From Betaproteobacteria bacterium (GTDB lineage Bacteria; Pseudomonadota; Gammaproteobacteria; Burkholderiales; Casimicrobiaceae): DNA of 58,021 bases. A program made the translations under genes and the position numbers. The DNA is taken from assembly GCA_016716425.1 (NCBI GenBank), contig JADJWJ010000019.1, forward strand, positions 1 to 58,021. The letters run 5' to 3'. Numbering within the stretch: position 1 is the stretch's first letter; the number at the start of each line of letters is the position of its first letter. This document shows, in pieces, positions 1-8,198 of the stretch. The notes beneath the pieces were generated by a model that saw only the letters and a list, made by a program, of their open reading frames with translations, was not told where the DNA came from and did no database searches.

Positions 1-59
1 GGCGGCGCGCCATCGCGCCGGGTGGCAGACGCGCCGGTTCGCGGCGCCGGGAGCCGGCA

Positions 60-1073
60 TCACCGCCGCGCCTCGGGCCACACGATCATCGACCCCGCAC
101 CGCTGAAGCGCCCGTCGCGGGTGAAATAGCTGTCGGCCGCCAGCATGACGAGCGCGACCAGCGACAGGCACAGGAAGACGACGACGGTGCCCAGCGTAAC
201 CTGGAACGCGCCGGCCGCGATCGCGACGCCGCCGCCACCGCGCGCGCGCACGCGCGCCGCAAACGTCGCCAGGGCCCAGAGTGTTGCCACCGCCAGCGCG
301 AGGCCGACCGCGGCCACGCCCAGCACCACGGAGCCCGCGACGACGATGGTGAGCCGCTCGACCGTGTGGCCCTCGGCAAAGGCCCGCGCGACGGCCAGCG
401 ACACGCGCGGCACCCTGGTCAGCGCCGTCGCCATCTGCGTGGTCCACGGTGCGTCCGCGCGCCGGCGCGCCTCGGCAGCGCGCGCGTGGATCGATGCGGC
501 GTCGTCGCCGCCCAACTCCTTGCGGATGCCAAAGATCAGCGCGTCGAATCCCTGCTCGTAGCGGCCGGCGGCGAAGGCGGGGGCGAGGTGCGTCTCGAGC
601 AGCTGGCGGACCCGCGCGTCGGTCAGCCGATCCTCGAGGCCGTAGCCCACGTCGATCCGCGCGATGCGCGGCTCGGTGAAGACGAACAGGACGAGGCCGG
701 TGTCGTTCTTCGCAGCCCCGATCTTCCAGTCGCTGGCCGTCGCGATGGCCCACGCGGCGACGTCGCCCTCGGGCGGCTTGCGGTCGACGTAGATCGCGAT
801 CTCGGCGCGATCGTCGTTGAGCAGCGCACCGGCCCATTGGCGGGCGAAGGCAGGTGACACGATGCCGGCCCGGTCCACGAACGCCTCGTTCGGGTTGGCG
901 AGCGACAGGGGCGGCGGGGTCGACCGCGGAACGGCGAACACGAGGAGCAGGGCGACGACGACGTACGCGACCAGGCCGATGCGAGCGGCGCGCACCGCGC
1001 GCGGGGCGGCGGCGGCATCTGCGGGACGCCCGGGCGTCTCCTGCGCCGGGGAAGCGGGCCGGGGCGCGGTCAT
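60..1073 (-). CDS. TPM-domain membrane protein
   Basis: The protein has 337 residues. An N-terminal membrane segment (about residues 32-50) is followed by a domain of the TPM_phosphatase/YgcG type at about 60-195, which includes the start NPNEAFVDRAG, the phrase TGLVLFVF and the segment RIDVGYGLEDRLTD. Two more hydrophobic stretches lie near residues 240-275 and 285-315. TPM domains occur in bacterial envelope proteins; some plant members are thylakoid phosphatases, but the bacterial role is mostly unknown. The ATG at 1073 gives a basic N-terminus before the first membrane helix. The gene is divergent from the antiporter gene downstream in the window. The family call is firm; activity cannot be judged from sequence. 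Confidence 0.75.
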   Translation of the reverse strand: MTAPRPASPAQETPGRPADAAAAPRAVRAARIGLVAYVVVALLLVFAVPRSTPPPLSLANPNEAFVDRAGIVSPAFARQWAGALLNDDRAEIAIYVDRKPPEGDVAAWAIATASDWKIGAAKNDTGLVLFVFTEPRIARIDVGYGLEDRLTDARVRQLLETHLAPAFAAGRYEQGFDALIFGIRKELGGDDAASIHARAAEARRRADAPWTTQMATALTRVPRVSLAVARAFAEGHTVERLTIVVAGSVVLGVAAVGLALAVATLWALATFAARVRARGGGGVAIAAGAFQVTLGTVVVFLCLSLVALVMLAADSYFTRDGRFSGAGSMIVWPEARR

Positions 1074-1183
1074 CCGCGCACTCTACGCCGGCGACGGCGA
1101 CAGGCAAGGGCGGCCTCGTGCGCCTGCCGCACGGCGCGTCCAGAAAGCTTATTGCGCCGCAACTTACATTCACTCGTGCACGC

Positions 1184-1189
1184 TAGAAT
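1184..1189 (+). promoter_or_regulatory. Possible -10 box of the antiporter gene
   Basis: TAGAAT lies 46 bases before the antiporter start, in a locally AT-richer patch. The best -35 candidate (CTTACA at 1163-1168) is at short spacing of 15 bases, so this is a weak call. Confidence 0.25.
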
Positions 1190-1234
1190 CGCCGTTGACC
1201 GACGGAGTCGACGCCGGCGGCACTCCACGCATCC

Positions 1235-2527
1235 ATGACACTGTTCGAACTCTTCGGCCTCGTCGTCACGCTGATCGCGGTGCTGGGCTATCTCAACCAT
1301 CGGTTCCTCCGGTGGCCGGAGACGATCGGCATCACGGCGCTCGCGCTGGTGTTGTCGATGGGCATCACCGGCTACGGCCTCGTCAATCCGGGCGGCGCCT
1401 CGTGGGCGCGGCAGGCGCTCGCGAGCATCAACTTCTCGGAGGTCGTGTTCCACGGCATCCTCGGCCTGCTGCTCTTCGCGGGCAGCCTGACGCTCGAGTT
1501 GAAGACGATGGCGCGGGAGAAGGGCACGATTCTCGTGCTCGCGACCGTCGGCGTCGTGATCTCGACCGTCGTCGTCGGGTATGGCGTCTACTGGCTGACC
1601 GCGCTGGTCGGCTATCCGCTGCAGCTCGTCCACTGCATGCTGCTGGGCGCCGTCGTGTCGCCGACCGATCCGGTCGCGGTCATCGGCATCCTGCGCCGCG
1701 TCGGCATGACGCCGAGCATGGAGATGCAGATCGCGGGCGAGAGCCTGTTCAACGACGGCACCGGCGTCGTGGCCGTGATCACCGTGCTGGCACTGATGGC
1801 AGGCCAGCAGGGTGCGACGCCGGACGGCGTGGCGCTGCTGCTCGTGCGGCAGGCGGGCGGCGGCATCCTGCTCGGCCTGCTGTTGGGCGGCCTCGGGCTC
1901 GCCATGCTGCGCGGCGTGAAGGGCAGCCACTCGATCTGCATCTTCATCACGCTCGCGCTGGCGACCGCCGGCTACGCGCTGGGCGAGCACCTGAAGGTGT
2001 CGGCGCTAATCACGGTGATCGTCACGGGTCTCATCGTCGGCAACTTCGGCCGGCGGTGGGCGATGAGCAAGGAGACCCAGGGGCACGTGTTCGCGTTCTG
2101 GGAACTCACCGATCAGCTGTTCAACCTGATCCTCTTCGGCCTGCTCGGGATCCAGGTCGTCGCGATGCAGCCGTCGTGGTCGCAGTTCTTCCTGTGCGCG
2201 GCGACGGTGCCCGTCGCGCTCGCGGCACGCTGGCTGTCCGTGTGGGCGCCAATCTCCGCGATGGGCCGGTTCCGCGTCTACGAGGACCACACGGTGACGA
2301 TCCTCACGTGGGGCGGCCTGCGCGGCGGGCTCTCGGTCGCGCTGGCGCTCGCGCTGCCGCAGTTCCCCGGCCGCGAGATCGTGCTGGGTTCGACGTACGC
2401 GATCGTGATCTTCAGCATCCTTGTGCAGGCGCTGACACTCGGCCGGGTCGTGAAATGGCTGCGGGCGCGGCCGGGGAGGGGGCTTCGCGTGCGGCCGGCG
2501 GTACCGGCGAGCGGGCCGGCCGGATAG
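1235..2527 (+). CDS. Cation/proton antiporter (CPA1, NhaP-like)
   Basis: The 430-residue integral membrane protein has about 12 hydrophobic segments. It is predicted to exchange Na+ or K+ for protons across the inner membrane. Family signatures are visible: SPTDPVAVIGILRR near residue 143 holds the conserved Asp of the ion path, GESLFNDGTGVV follows near 168, and LRGGLSVALALALP is near 362. The length suits short CPA1 members that lack a long cytoplasmic regulatory tail; only a short basic tail (RARPGRG) is present. The ATG at 1235 opens directly into the first membrane helix. Ion specificity cannot be read from sequence. The gene stands alone, with unrelated neighbours on both sides. Confidence 0.88.
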   Translation: MTLFELFGLVVTLIAVLGYLNHRFLRWPETIGITALALVLSMGITGYGLVNPGGASWARQALASINFSEVVFHGILGLLLFAGSLTLELKTMAREKGTILVLATVGVVISTVVVGYGVYWLTALVGYPLQLVHCMLLGAVVSPTDPVAVIGILRRVGMTPSMEMQIAGESLFNDGTGVVAVITVLALMAGQQGATPDGVALLLVRQAGGGILLGLLLGGLGLAMLRGVKGSHSICIFITLALATAGYALGEHLKVSALITVIVTGLIVGNFGRRWAMSKETQGHVFAFWELTDQLFNLILFGLLGIQVVAMQPSWSQFFLCAATVPVALAARWLSVWAPISAMGRFRVYEDHTVTILTWGGLRGGLSVALALALPQFPGREIVLGSTYAIVIFSILVQALTLGRVVKWLRARPGRGLRVRPAVPASGPAG

Positions 2528-2661
2528 CGAGAGCGGCCCGGCGCGCAGCGACTTCGCGTTTCCTTGATGCGGCACAAGGAATTTCGCGCCGGAAGCGATC
2601 CCACTCAATCGTTCGAGGCCGTCCGGCAGCGAGTCTCCGGCATCCGTGCCCTGGTCACGGC

Positions 2662-2703
2662 CGCGACATCACGGGAGGCGCGACATCACGGGAGGCGCGA
2701 CAT
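2662..2703 (+). repeat. 17-bp direct repeat carrying duplicated Shine-Dalgarno
   Basis: The unit CGCGACATCACGGGAGG occurs at 2662-2678 and again at 2679-2695. A third partial copy (CGCGACAT) runs into the ATG at 2702. Each full unit ends in the purine-rich GGGAGG. The last one sits six bases before the start codon and is a good ribosome binding site, so the tandem duplication has copied the ribosome binding site itself. Confidence 0.9.
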
Positions 2704-3733
2704 GACGACGAATCGCACGGGCGGTCTCACGGGGCATCGCGCGGCGCCGGGCCGCCTGTTCGGGCGCTGCGTCGCCGCGCTGTTCGCGCTGGTCGTCGCC
2801 ACGGCCGCCGATGCCGCCGTGCGCTACTGGGCGCTGCAGGGCGTCAAGACGCAGGCGGGCGCGAACGTCAGCGGTGCCTTCGCCTACGACGACACGGCCA
2901 ACCAGGTCACGTCGTGGATCCTGCGGATCGAGAGCGGCAACGGCTTCCTGCCGTTCACGTTCGTGCCGGGCAACTCGACGCATTGGGTGGGCGTCGAGGG
3001 CGTGCCTCCGTTTCTTTCCATGTACATCTACGCGGCACCGGGGAGCGCCTTCGGCGACCACTTCCTGCGGCTGTCGTTCGTGGGCCCGCTCGACGGAACG
3101 ACGGCGTCGGTCGCGCTGCTGACGTTCGACCCGGTCAGCAAGGGCTACTACTCGGCCGAATGCGGCGGCGAATTCGGCTGCCGGGGCATCGCGAGCGGGG
3201 CGGTGGCGCTGGTCGCATTGCCGCCTGCCGTCGGACTGGTGGACGTCGTCGAGTTCCACCATGCCGCGTTCGACCACTACTTCATGACCGCCAGTCCCGC
3301 CGAGATCGCCAAGCTCGACAACGGCACGTTCGCGGGCTGGGCACGCACCGGGTACGCGTTCAAGGCCTACGCGACCGGCAGCAGTCCCGGCCCGGCCACC
3401 AATCCCGTCTGCCGCTACTACGGCCTGCCGTCGGCGGGGCTCGACTCGCACTTCTACTCGGCGAGCGCCGTCGAGTGCTTCCAGGTGTACAAGCTGTTCG
3501 GTCACGCCTGGTTGATGGAGAGCGACAACGTGTTCCAGATCGACCTGCCGGACACGCTCACCGGCGCTTGCCCGGTCGGCACGATCGCGATCTACCGCGT
3601 GTACAACAACCGCGCCGACGTCAATCACCGCTACATGACGAGCACCGCCGTGCGCGCGCAGATGGAAGCGGCGGGGTGGATCCGCGAGGGGTACGGGCCG
3701 AACGCGACGATCATGTGCGCGATCGCGCCGTGA
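2702..3733 (+). CDS. Secreted protein with C-terminal DUF5648 domain
   Basis: The protein has 343 residues from the ATG at 2702. That start is preferred over one at 2564 because a GGGAGG site lies just upstream and because a signal peptide (hydrophobic core AALFALVVATAADA) then begins the protein. The middle (about 40-175) has no domain I recognise. From about residue 180 a DUF5648-type region appears: FDHYFMTASPAEIAKLDNG, then GWARTGYAFKAY, then SHFYSASAVEC, and finally NHRYMTSTAVRAQMEAAGW. The same region ends the large SBBP protein encoded further on. DUF5648 is found in secreted proteins; its function is unknown. Cys pairs suggest an exported, disulfide-bonded fold. Confidence 0.75.
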   Translation: MTTNRTGGLTGHRAAPGRLFGRCVAALFALVVATAADAAVRYWALQGVKTQAGANVSGAFAYDDTANQVTSWILRIESGNGFLPFTFVPGNSTHWVGVEGVPPFLSMYIYAAPGSAFGDHFLRLSFVGPLDGTTASVALLTFDPVSKGYYSAECGGEFGCRGIASGAVALVALPPAVGLVDVVEFHHAAFDHYFMTASPAEIAKLDNGTFAGWARTGYAFKAYATGSSPGPATNPVCRYYGLPSAGLDSHFYSASAVECFQVYKLFGHAWLMESDNVFQIDLPDTLTGACPVGTIAIYRVYNNRADVNHRYMTSTAVRAQMEAAGWIREGYGPNATIMCAIAP

Positions 3734-3836
3734 GGCGCGGGCCCCGCGGGCGCTGACGTACACTGCGGCGGCGGGGCCGACGTCCGGTCCCGCGCCGGGC
3801 CGCCGGCGATCGCGACGGCGGGATCGCACGACCCGC

Positions 3837-4304
3837 ATGGCCGCACCGAACCGAACGCACTCCACGCTGGGCAGCGCACTGGTGGCGCTGCAGTTCCTGC
3901 TGTTCGGCGCGCTGGCGCTGGCGGCCGTGCTCGTCGGCGGCAACCGCACCGTGCCCGCGGCCGCGTGGGCGCTCGGGATCGCAGGCGCGGCACTGGGGGC
4001 ATCGGCGGTCGCGTGCAATCGCCCCGGCAACTTCAACATCCGGCCCGAGCCGCGCGCCGGCGGGCAACTGGTCGTCCGCGGTCCGTACCGGTGGATCCGC
4101 CATCCGATGTACACGGCCGTGCTGGCCATCGCTGCCGCATGCGCGATCGTGATCGGCACGTGGCCGGGCTGGCTCGCGGTGGCGGCGCTTGCCGGGGTTC
4201 TCATCGCCAAGGCGCACGTCGAGGAGCGCGCGCTGCTCGTCGTGCATCCCGGCTACGCCGCCTATCGCCGGCGGACGAAACGGTTCGTGCCGTGGCTCGT
4301 CTGA
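3837..4304 (+). CDS. Membrane methyltransferase, isoprenylcysteine carboxylmethyltransferase-like
   Basis: A 155-residue protein with about four membrane segments. The SAM-binding signature of the ICMT/PEMT-like membrane methyltransferases is present in the second half: RGPYRWIRHPMYTA (about residues 81-94), followed by VEERALLVVHPGYAAYRRR (about 124-142) with the conserved Glu. Eukaryotic relatives methylate prenylated Cys or phosphatidylethanolamine. The bacterial substrate is not known, so only the class can be given. Neighbouring genes are unrelated and give no further clue. Confidence 0.75.
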   Translation: MAAPNRTHSTLGSALVALQFLLFGALALAAVLVGGNRTVPAAAWALGIAGAALGASAVACNRPGNFNIRPEPRAGGQLVVRGPYRWIRHPMYTAVLAIAAACAIVIGTWPGWLAVAALAGVLIAKAHVEERALLVVHPGYAAYRRRTKRFVPWLV

Positions 4305-4389
4305 CGCGGCCGGGGAAGGGAGCGGCACCGCGCACGCGGGCTGACGGCGACGCGAAGGGGGCGTCCGGAGCAAGTGCGGCGTCCGTTCA

Positions 4390-4965
4390 TTACGTCCGGC
4401 ACCCGCTATCAGTATGCCGACCCGCCAGAAACGCCCACGGCTCTCGGCCTCTTCCGACAATTCGCGAGTTGGTCGCCGCACCGTCCCGCAGCGCCGACGG
4501 GCCTGCCAGCGCAATTCGTTCCAGGCGACACGCGCACCGCGGTGCACGGCACCACGACTCCGCGCGCGACTCGGCGGGATTGCGGCCGGCCCGGACGACG
4601 AACGGCTTCGGGGTCTTGCGCTCTCCGAACCCGAACACCGCGACGCCTCCTTCGCGCAGCCGCTGCGAGAGACGGGTGAAGTCGCTGTCGCTGGAAACGA
4701 GACAGAAGCCGTCGAACCTGCCCGTGTACAGCAGATCCATCGCATCGATGATGAGCGCGCTGTCCGTCGCATTCTTGCCGGTCGTGTACGCGAATTGCTG
4801 AATCGGCACGAGCGAGTGCTCGAGCAGTTTCGTCTTCCAATGAGCGCTCTGGTTCGTCGTCCAGTCGCCGTAGATTCGCCTGACACCTGCGACGCCGAAC
4901 TTCGCGATCTCGGCCATCAGCATACCGCCCCTTGTCGCATCATCAAACGGCGGGGCGCACGCCAC
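4390..4965 (-). pseudogene. Decayed NYN-domain (LabA/DUF88) ribonuclease-like gene
   Basis: The central part of this frame (about residues 17-123, positions 4597-4917) matches NYN-domain proteins of the PIN-like nuclease fold: LMAEIAKFGVAGVRRIYGDW, IQQFAYTTGKNATDSALIID and GFCLVSSDSDFTRL. Three of the usual acidic residues survive. The N-terminal beta strand with its first catalytic Asp (normally a VLIDADN-like motif) is missing. After RKTPKPFV the sequence turns into unrelated Arg-rich translation up to the stop, so the C-terminal half is lost too. The only upstream starts are a GTG at 4965 and a later ATG. The gene lies 42 bases after the FHA gene. I read it as a remnant; a sequence error at each end is the alternative. 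Confidence 0.65.
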
Positions 4966-5007
4966 GCACCCGGTCGTGTCGGGCGTTCGGCGCGCTGAAG
5001 GTGTCGG

Positions 5008-5694
5008 TCACCCTGCGACGAACTCCACCCGCTCGTCCGCCACGTCGATCACGTCGCCGTCGTGCAGCAGTCGCGGCTCGGCGCCGTGCGCCTTGCCGTT
5101 GACCTTCGCGCGGCCGCGACCCTCGACGTGGCACAGGTAGAAGCCCTGCGGCCGCCGCACGATCACGCACAGCAGTGTGCCCGGCGTGCCGAACGCGGCG
5201 ACGACCCGGTCGAGCGACCGCTTGCCGGGCGCGCGCGGGCCGCGCATGAACCGCACTGCCGCGTGCGGGAAGCGCACGCGCATGGCCGGCGCCGACGGCA
5301 CGCGCAGGCTCTCGGCCGAACGCCCCGCCGCCTCCTCCACGGCGGCGGAGGCCGGCTGCAACCCCGCGATCAGCATCGTGCGGTCGAGGTCGACATCGGC
5401 CGACGCGCGCGGGTTCACGTAGCGCAGGTGGAGCGCGCCGAAGACGACCGTGTCGCCGTGCTGCAGGATGTGCCGCTCGATGCGCGCGCCGTTGACGAAC
5501 GTCCCGCCCGCGCTGCCCAGGTCCTCGAGGATGTGGTCCTTGCCGACCGGTACCACGGCGGCGTGCGCCGGGCTCGCGGCCGGATCGTCGACGACGACGT
5601 CGCTGCCCGGATCGCGGCCGATCGTGAGCCGCGCGTCGTCGACGAAGCACTGGAACACGATCGCGCCGTCGGAACTCAGCACCAGCTTGGCCAT
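5008..5694 (-). CDS. Double FHA-domain protein
   Basis: A 228-residue soluble protein. The first FHA domain (about residues 20-95) is canonical: LTIGRDPGSDVVVDDP, an Ala-His phosphopeptide-contact region (SPAHAAV), then GSAGGTFVNG. A second, poorer FHA-like fold occupies about 150-225 (YLCHVEGRGRAKVNG, LLHDGDVIDV). FHA domains bind phosphothreonine. Its neighbours are a PP2C phosphatase on the same strand and a Ser/Thr kinase on the other, so it is a probable reader of that kinase's targets. It could be a Fha-like scaffold of type VI secretion, although it is shorter than those proteins usually are. Confidence 0.85.
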   Translation of the reverse strand: MAKLVLSSDGAIVFQCFVDDARLTIGRDPGSDVVVDDPAASPAHAAVVPVGKDHILEDLGSAGGTFVNGARIERHILQHGDTVVFGALHLRYVNPRASADVDLDRTMLIAGLQPASAAVEEAAGRSAESLRVPSAPAMRVRFPHAAVRFMRGPRAPGKRSLDRVVAAFGTPGTLLCVIVRRPQGFYLCHVEGRGRAKVNGKAHGAEPRLLHDGDVIDVADERVEFVAG

Positions 5695-5716
5695 GGCGGC
5701 GGCGTCCCGGGCTCTT

Positions 5717-6529
5717 CTAGCGCAGCCACGCCAGCAGGCGCCGCCACCACGAAGGATGCGCCGCGCCCGCTACGCGATCGTCGACGCGCACGACGATCAC
5801 CGACACGTTGTCGAGGCCGCCGTTGTCCTTGGCCGCCTGCACGAGCAGCTGCGCCGCGAGCGGCACGTTCGCGCGCACCGTCTGCAGGACGAGTTCGATG
5901 TCGGCGTCGTCGACGAGGTCGTTCAACCCGTCCGAGCACAGCATGTACACGTCGCCGGGCAGCGCCGCCTCGTCGCGCAGGTGGGGCACGACTTCCGCGC
6001 CGATGCCGACGGCGCGCGTGACGAGGTTGCGGTTGTGGGTGCCGACCGCCTCGGCGGCCGCGATGTAGCCCAGGTCGATCTGGTCGCGCAGCAGCGAGTC
6101 GTCGCGCGTCAGCAGCTGCAGACGGTTGAAGCGCAGCCGGTAGATGCGGGAGTCGCCGACGTGGGCGAGCACGACGCGGTCGCCGCGGAACACGGCGAGC
6201 GCGAGCGTCGTACCCATGCCGTAATGAACCGCGCTGGCCTGCGCCGCGGCGTGCACCACGGCGTTGGCGCGAATCATGCATGCCTGGACCGCGGCCGCGA
6301 GCGCCTCCGGATCGGCTGCGGCCGGGAGGCCGGCCAGCGCGCCCGCGAGATCGCCGACGACGACGTCGACGGCCATCCGGCTCGCCACCTCGCCCGAGCG
6401 GTGGCCGCCCATGCCGTCGGCAAGCGCCATCACGCCGGTGGCGGCGTCGCAGGCGATCGTGTCCTCGTTGTACTGGCGGACGGTGCCGGCGTCGGTGACG
6501 CCGGCGACGTCGATGAGCGGAGGCGGCAT
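5717..6529 (-). CDS. PP2C-family Ser/Thr protein phosphatase
   Basis: The protein has 270 residues from the ATG at 6529; a GTG at 6571 would add 14. The metal-binding motifs of bacterial PP2C (PppA/Stp-like) are clear: VTDAGTVRQYNEDT at about 8-21, ALADGMGGHRSGEVAS near 35, LAHVGDSRIYRL near 120, CSDGLND near 195 and KDNGGLDNVSVIVV near 240. It removes phosphate from Thr/Ser and should oppose the divergently encoded kinase. It ends 22 bases before the FHA gene, so the two are likely co-transcribed. The pairing follows the PppA-PpkA arrangement. Confidence 0.9.
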   Translation of the reverse strand: MPPPLIDVAGVTDAGTVRQYNEDTIACDAATGVMALADGMGGHRSGEVASRMAVDVVVGDLAGALAGLPAAADPEALAAAVQACMIRANAVVHAAAQASAVHYGMGTTLALAVFRGDRVVLAHVGDSRIYRLRFNRLQLLTRDDSLLRDQIDLGYIAAAEAVGTHNRNLVTRAVGIGAEVVPHLRDEAALPGDVYMLCSDGLNDLVDDADIELVLQTVRANVPLAAQLLVQAAKDNGGLDNVSVIVVRVDDRVAGAAHPSWWRRLLAWLR

Positions 6530-6700
6530 GGGCGAGCGCGTTGCGCCGGAACCATCCCGCGCAGGGGTCACAGCGGCCCCCGCCGCGCGTCCGGCCGCCC
6601 GACGTTACCATAGGGCCGCGGCGGTCGCCGGATGCGACAATCCGGGCGTGACCACGGCGGCCCGCTCGCGCGCCCTTCGGCCGCCCGCCCGCTCTCGCTC

Positions 6701-7528
6701 ATGAAACCCGCCCGCATCGGCCGCTACGTGATCCTCGAGGAACTGGGGCGCGGGGCGATGGGCATCGTCTACAAGGCGCGCGACCCGCTGATCGACCGGC
6801 TGGTGGCGCTCAAGTCCATCGGCGTGGAGATGCACAGCGCCGAGGCCGATGCCTACCGCCAGCGCTTCTTCCGCGAGGCGCGCTCGGCCGGCGGGCTCTC
6901 GCACCCGAACATCGTGACGGTGCACGACGTCGGCGAGGGCGACGGGGTGGCCTACATCGCGATGGAATTTCTCGCCGGCCGGTCGCTGCGCGAGATCCTC
7001 GACTCCGGCGCGGTGCTGCCGTACGCGCGGATCGCCGACATCGCCGCGCAGGTGGCCGACGGCCTCGCCTTCGCGCACGGCAAGGGCGTGGTCCACCGCG
7101 ACGTCAAGCCCGCGAACATCATGGTGCTCGACAGCGGGCTCGCCAAGATCACCGACTTCGGCATCGCGCGGCTGCCGACCGGCACGCGCACGATCGCGGG
7201 CACCGTCTACGGGTCGCCCAAGTACATGTCGCCGGAGCGCGTGCGCGGCGAGGACGTCGACGGCCGCACCGACGTCTTCTCGCTGGGCGCGATGCTCTAC
7301 GAGATGCTGACGGGCGTGGCGCCGTTCACGGCGACCGACCTGCCGACCATCCTCGACCAGATCCTGCACGCGATGCCGGAGCCGCCGACGCGGCGCAACC
7401 GCGACATCCCGCCGGCGTTCGACGCCATCGTCGCGCGGGCGCTGGCGAAGGACCGCGCGGACCGCTACCCCGACGCGCAGCAGATGGCCGACGCGCTGCG
7501 CGGCTACGCCGAACCCGTCCGCGACTGA
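6701..7528 (+). CDS. Ser/Thr protein kinase, catalytic part (PpkA-like)
   Basis: The fragment has 275 residues from the ATG at 6701. A complete Hanks-type kinase domain is present: the glycine loop GRGAMGIVYKA (16-26), the catalytic Lys in VALK (38), HRDVKPANIM (132-141), DFGIAR (152-157) and SPKYMSPERV. An earlier in-frame start at 6632 would add a low-quality N-terminus. The frame stops at 7528 just after the C-lobe. The next frame, open from about 7524, carries a Pro-rich linker, one membrane helix and a PEGA domain, which is the usual tail of such receptor-like kinases. A one-base slip near 7520 would join them, so this is probably the front half of a single gene. Confidence 0.88.
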   Translation: MKPARIGRYVILEELGRGAMGIVYKARDPLIDRLVALKSIGVEMHSAEADAYRQRFFREARSAGGLSHPNIVTVHDVGEGDGVAYIAMEFLAGRSLREILDSGAVLPYARIADIAAQVADGLAFAHGKGVVHRDVKPANIMVLDSGLAKITDFGIARLPTGTRTIAGTVYGSPKYMSPERVRGEDVDGRTDVFSLGAMLYEMLTGVAPFTATDLPTILDQILHAMPEPPTRRNRDIPPAFDAIVARALAKDRADRYPDAQQMADALRGYAEPVRD

Positions 7529-8198
7529 GGCGCCCGTCGCGCGGCACGCCGCACCCGTCGGCGAGCGCCCTGCCCTGCTCGTCGGCGCCGCGGCCAAGCC
7601 CGCGCCCCATGCCGGCCCGCCCGCGGTCGCCGCCACGCCGATGTTCGTCGCGCCGCGGCCCGAGCCATTGCCTGCCGCGACATCGTCCGCGTCCGCGCCG
7701 CGCTGGCGCCGGCCGGCGCTGATCGCCGTGCCGCTCGTGGCCGTCGCGGCGCTGGCGCTGTGGCTCGCGACGCCGTCGCGCGCGCCGAAGCCGCCGGCGC
7801 CCGCAACGCCCATCGCGGCCCCTGCGCCCGTGCCGGCGCTGGCGGCGGCCCTTGACCGACGAGGCGCCGGCCCGCGAGCAGGCGCCCCCCCCGCCGCGGC
7901 AACGGTACCGCCACCCGGCGGCGAGCCCCACGCGCCGCCAGGGCGCAGTCCGCCAGCGCCGCCGACGCCACCTTCCCCGCCACCGTCGGCTTCGGCACAA
8001 TTGGGGCTCGCGGTGTCGCCGTGGGGCGAGGTCTACGTGAACGGCCGCAAGGCCGGCGTCTCGCCGCCGCTGACGGAGTTGCGGCTGCCGCCGGGCAAGT
8101 ACGCGATCGAGATCCGCAACGCGACGTTTCCGCCGTTTCGTACCAGCGTCGAGCTGCGCGCACAGGAGAGCGTCAAGTTGAGGCACAAGTTCCAGTGA
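7524..8198 (+). CDS. Membrane/PEGA tail of the Ser/Thr kinase (frame-split)
   Basis: This frame is open from about 7524, and its first ATG is at 7641. It encodes a Pro/Ala-rich linker, a single membrane helix (LIAVPLVAVAALALWLA, about residues 30-46 from 7641), a second Pro-rich stretch and a PEGA domain at the end (VSPWGEVYVNGRKAGVSPP, then LPPGKYAIEIRNATFPP). PEGA domains are surface or periplasmic beta modules often found on bacterial kinases. There is no good ribosome site at 7641, and the kinase frame ends just where this one opens. Both points favour one gene interrupted by a frameshift over two genes. Confidence 0.7.
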   Translation, partial: TEAPVARHAAPVGERPALLVGAAAKPAPHAGPPAVAATPMFVAPRPEPLPAATSSASAPRWRRPALIAVPLVAVAALALWLATPSRAPKPPAPATPIAAPAPVPALAAALDRRGAGPRAGAPPAAATVPPPGGEPHAPPGRSPPAPPTPPSPPPSASAQLGLAVSPWGEVYVNGRKAGVSPPLTELRLPPGKYAIEIRNATFPPFRTSVELRAQESVKLRHKFQ

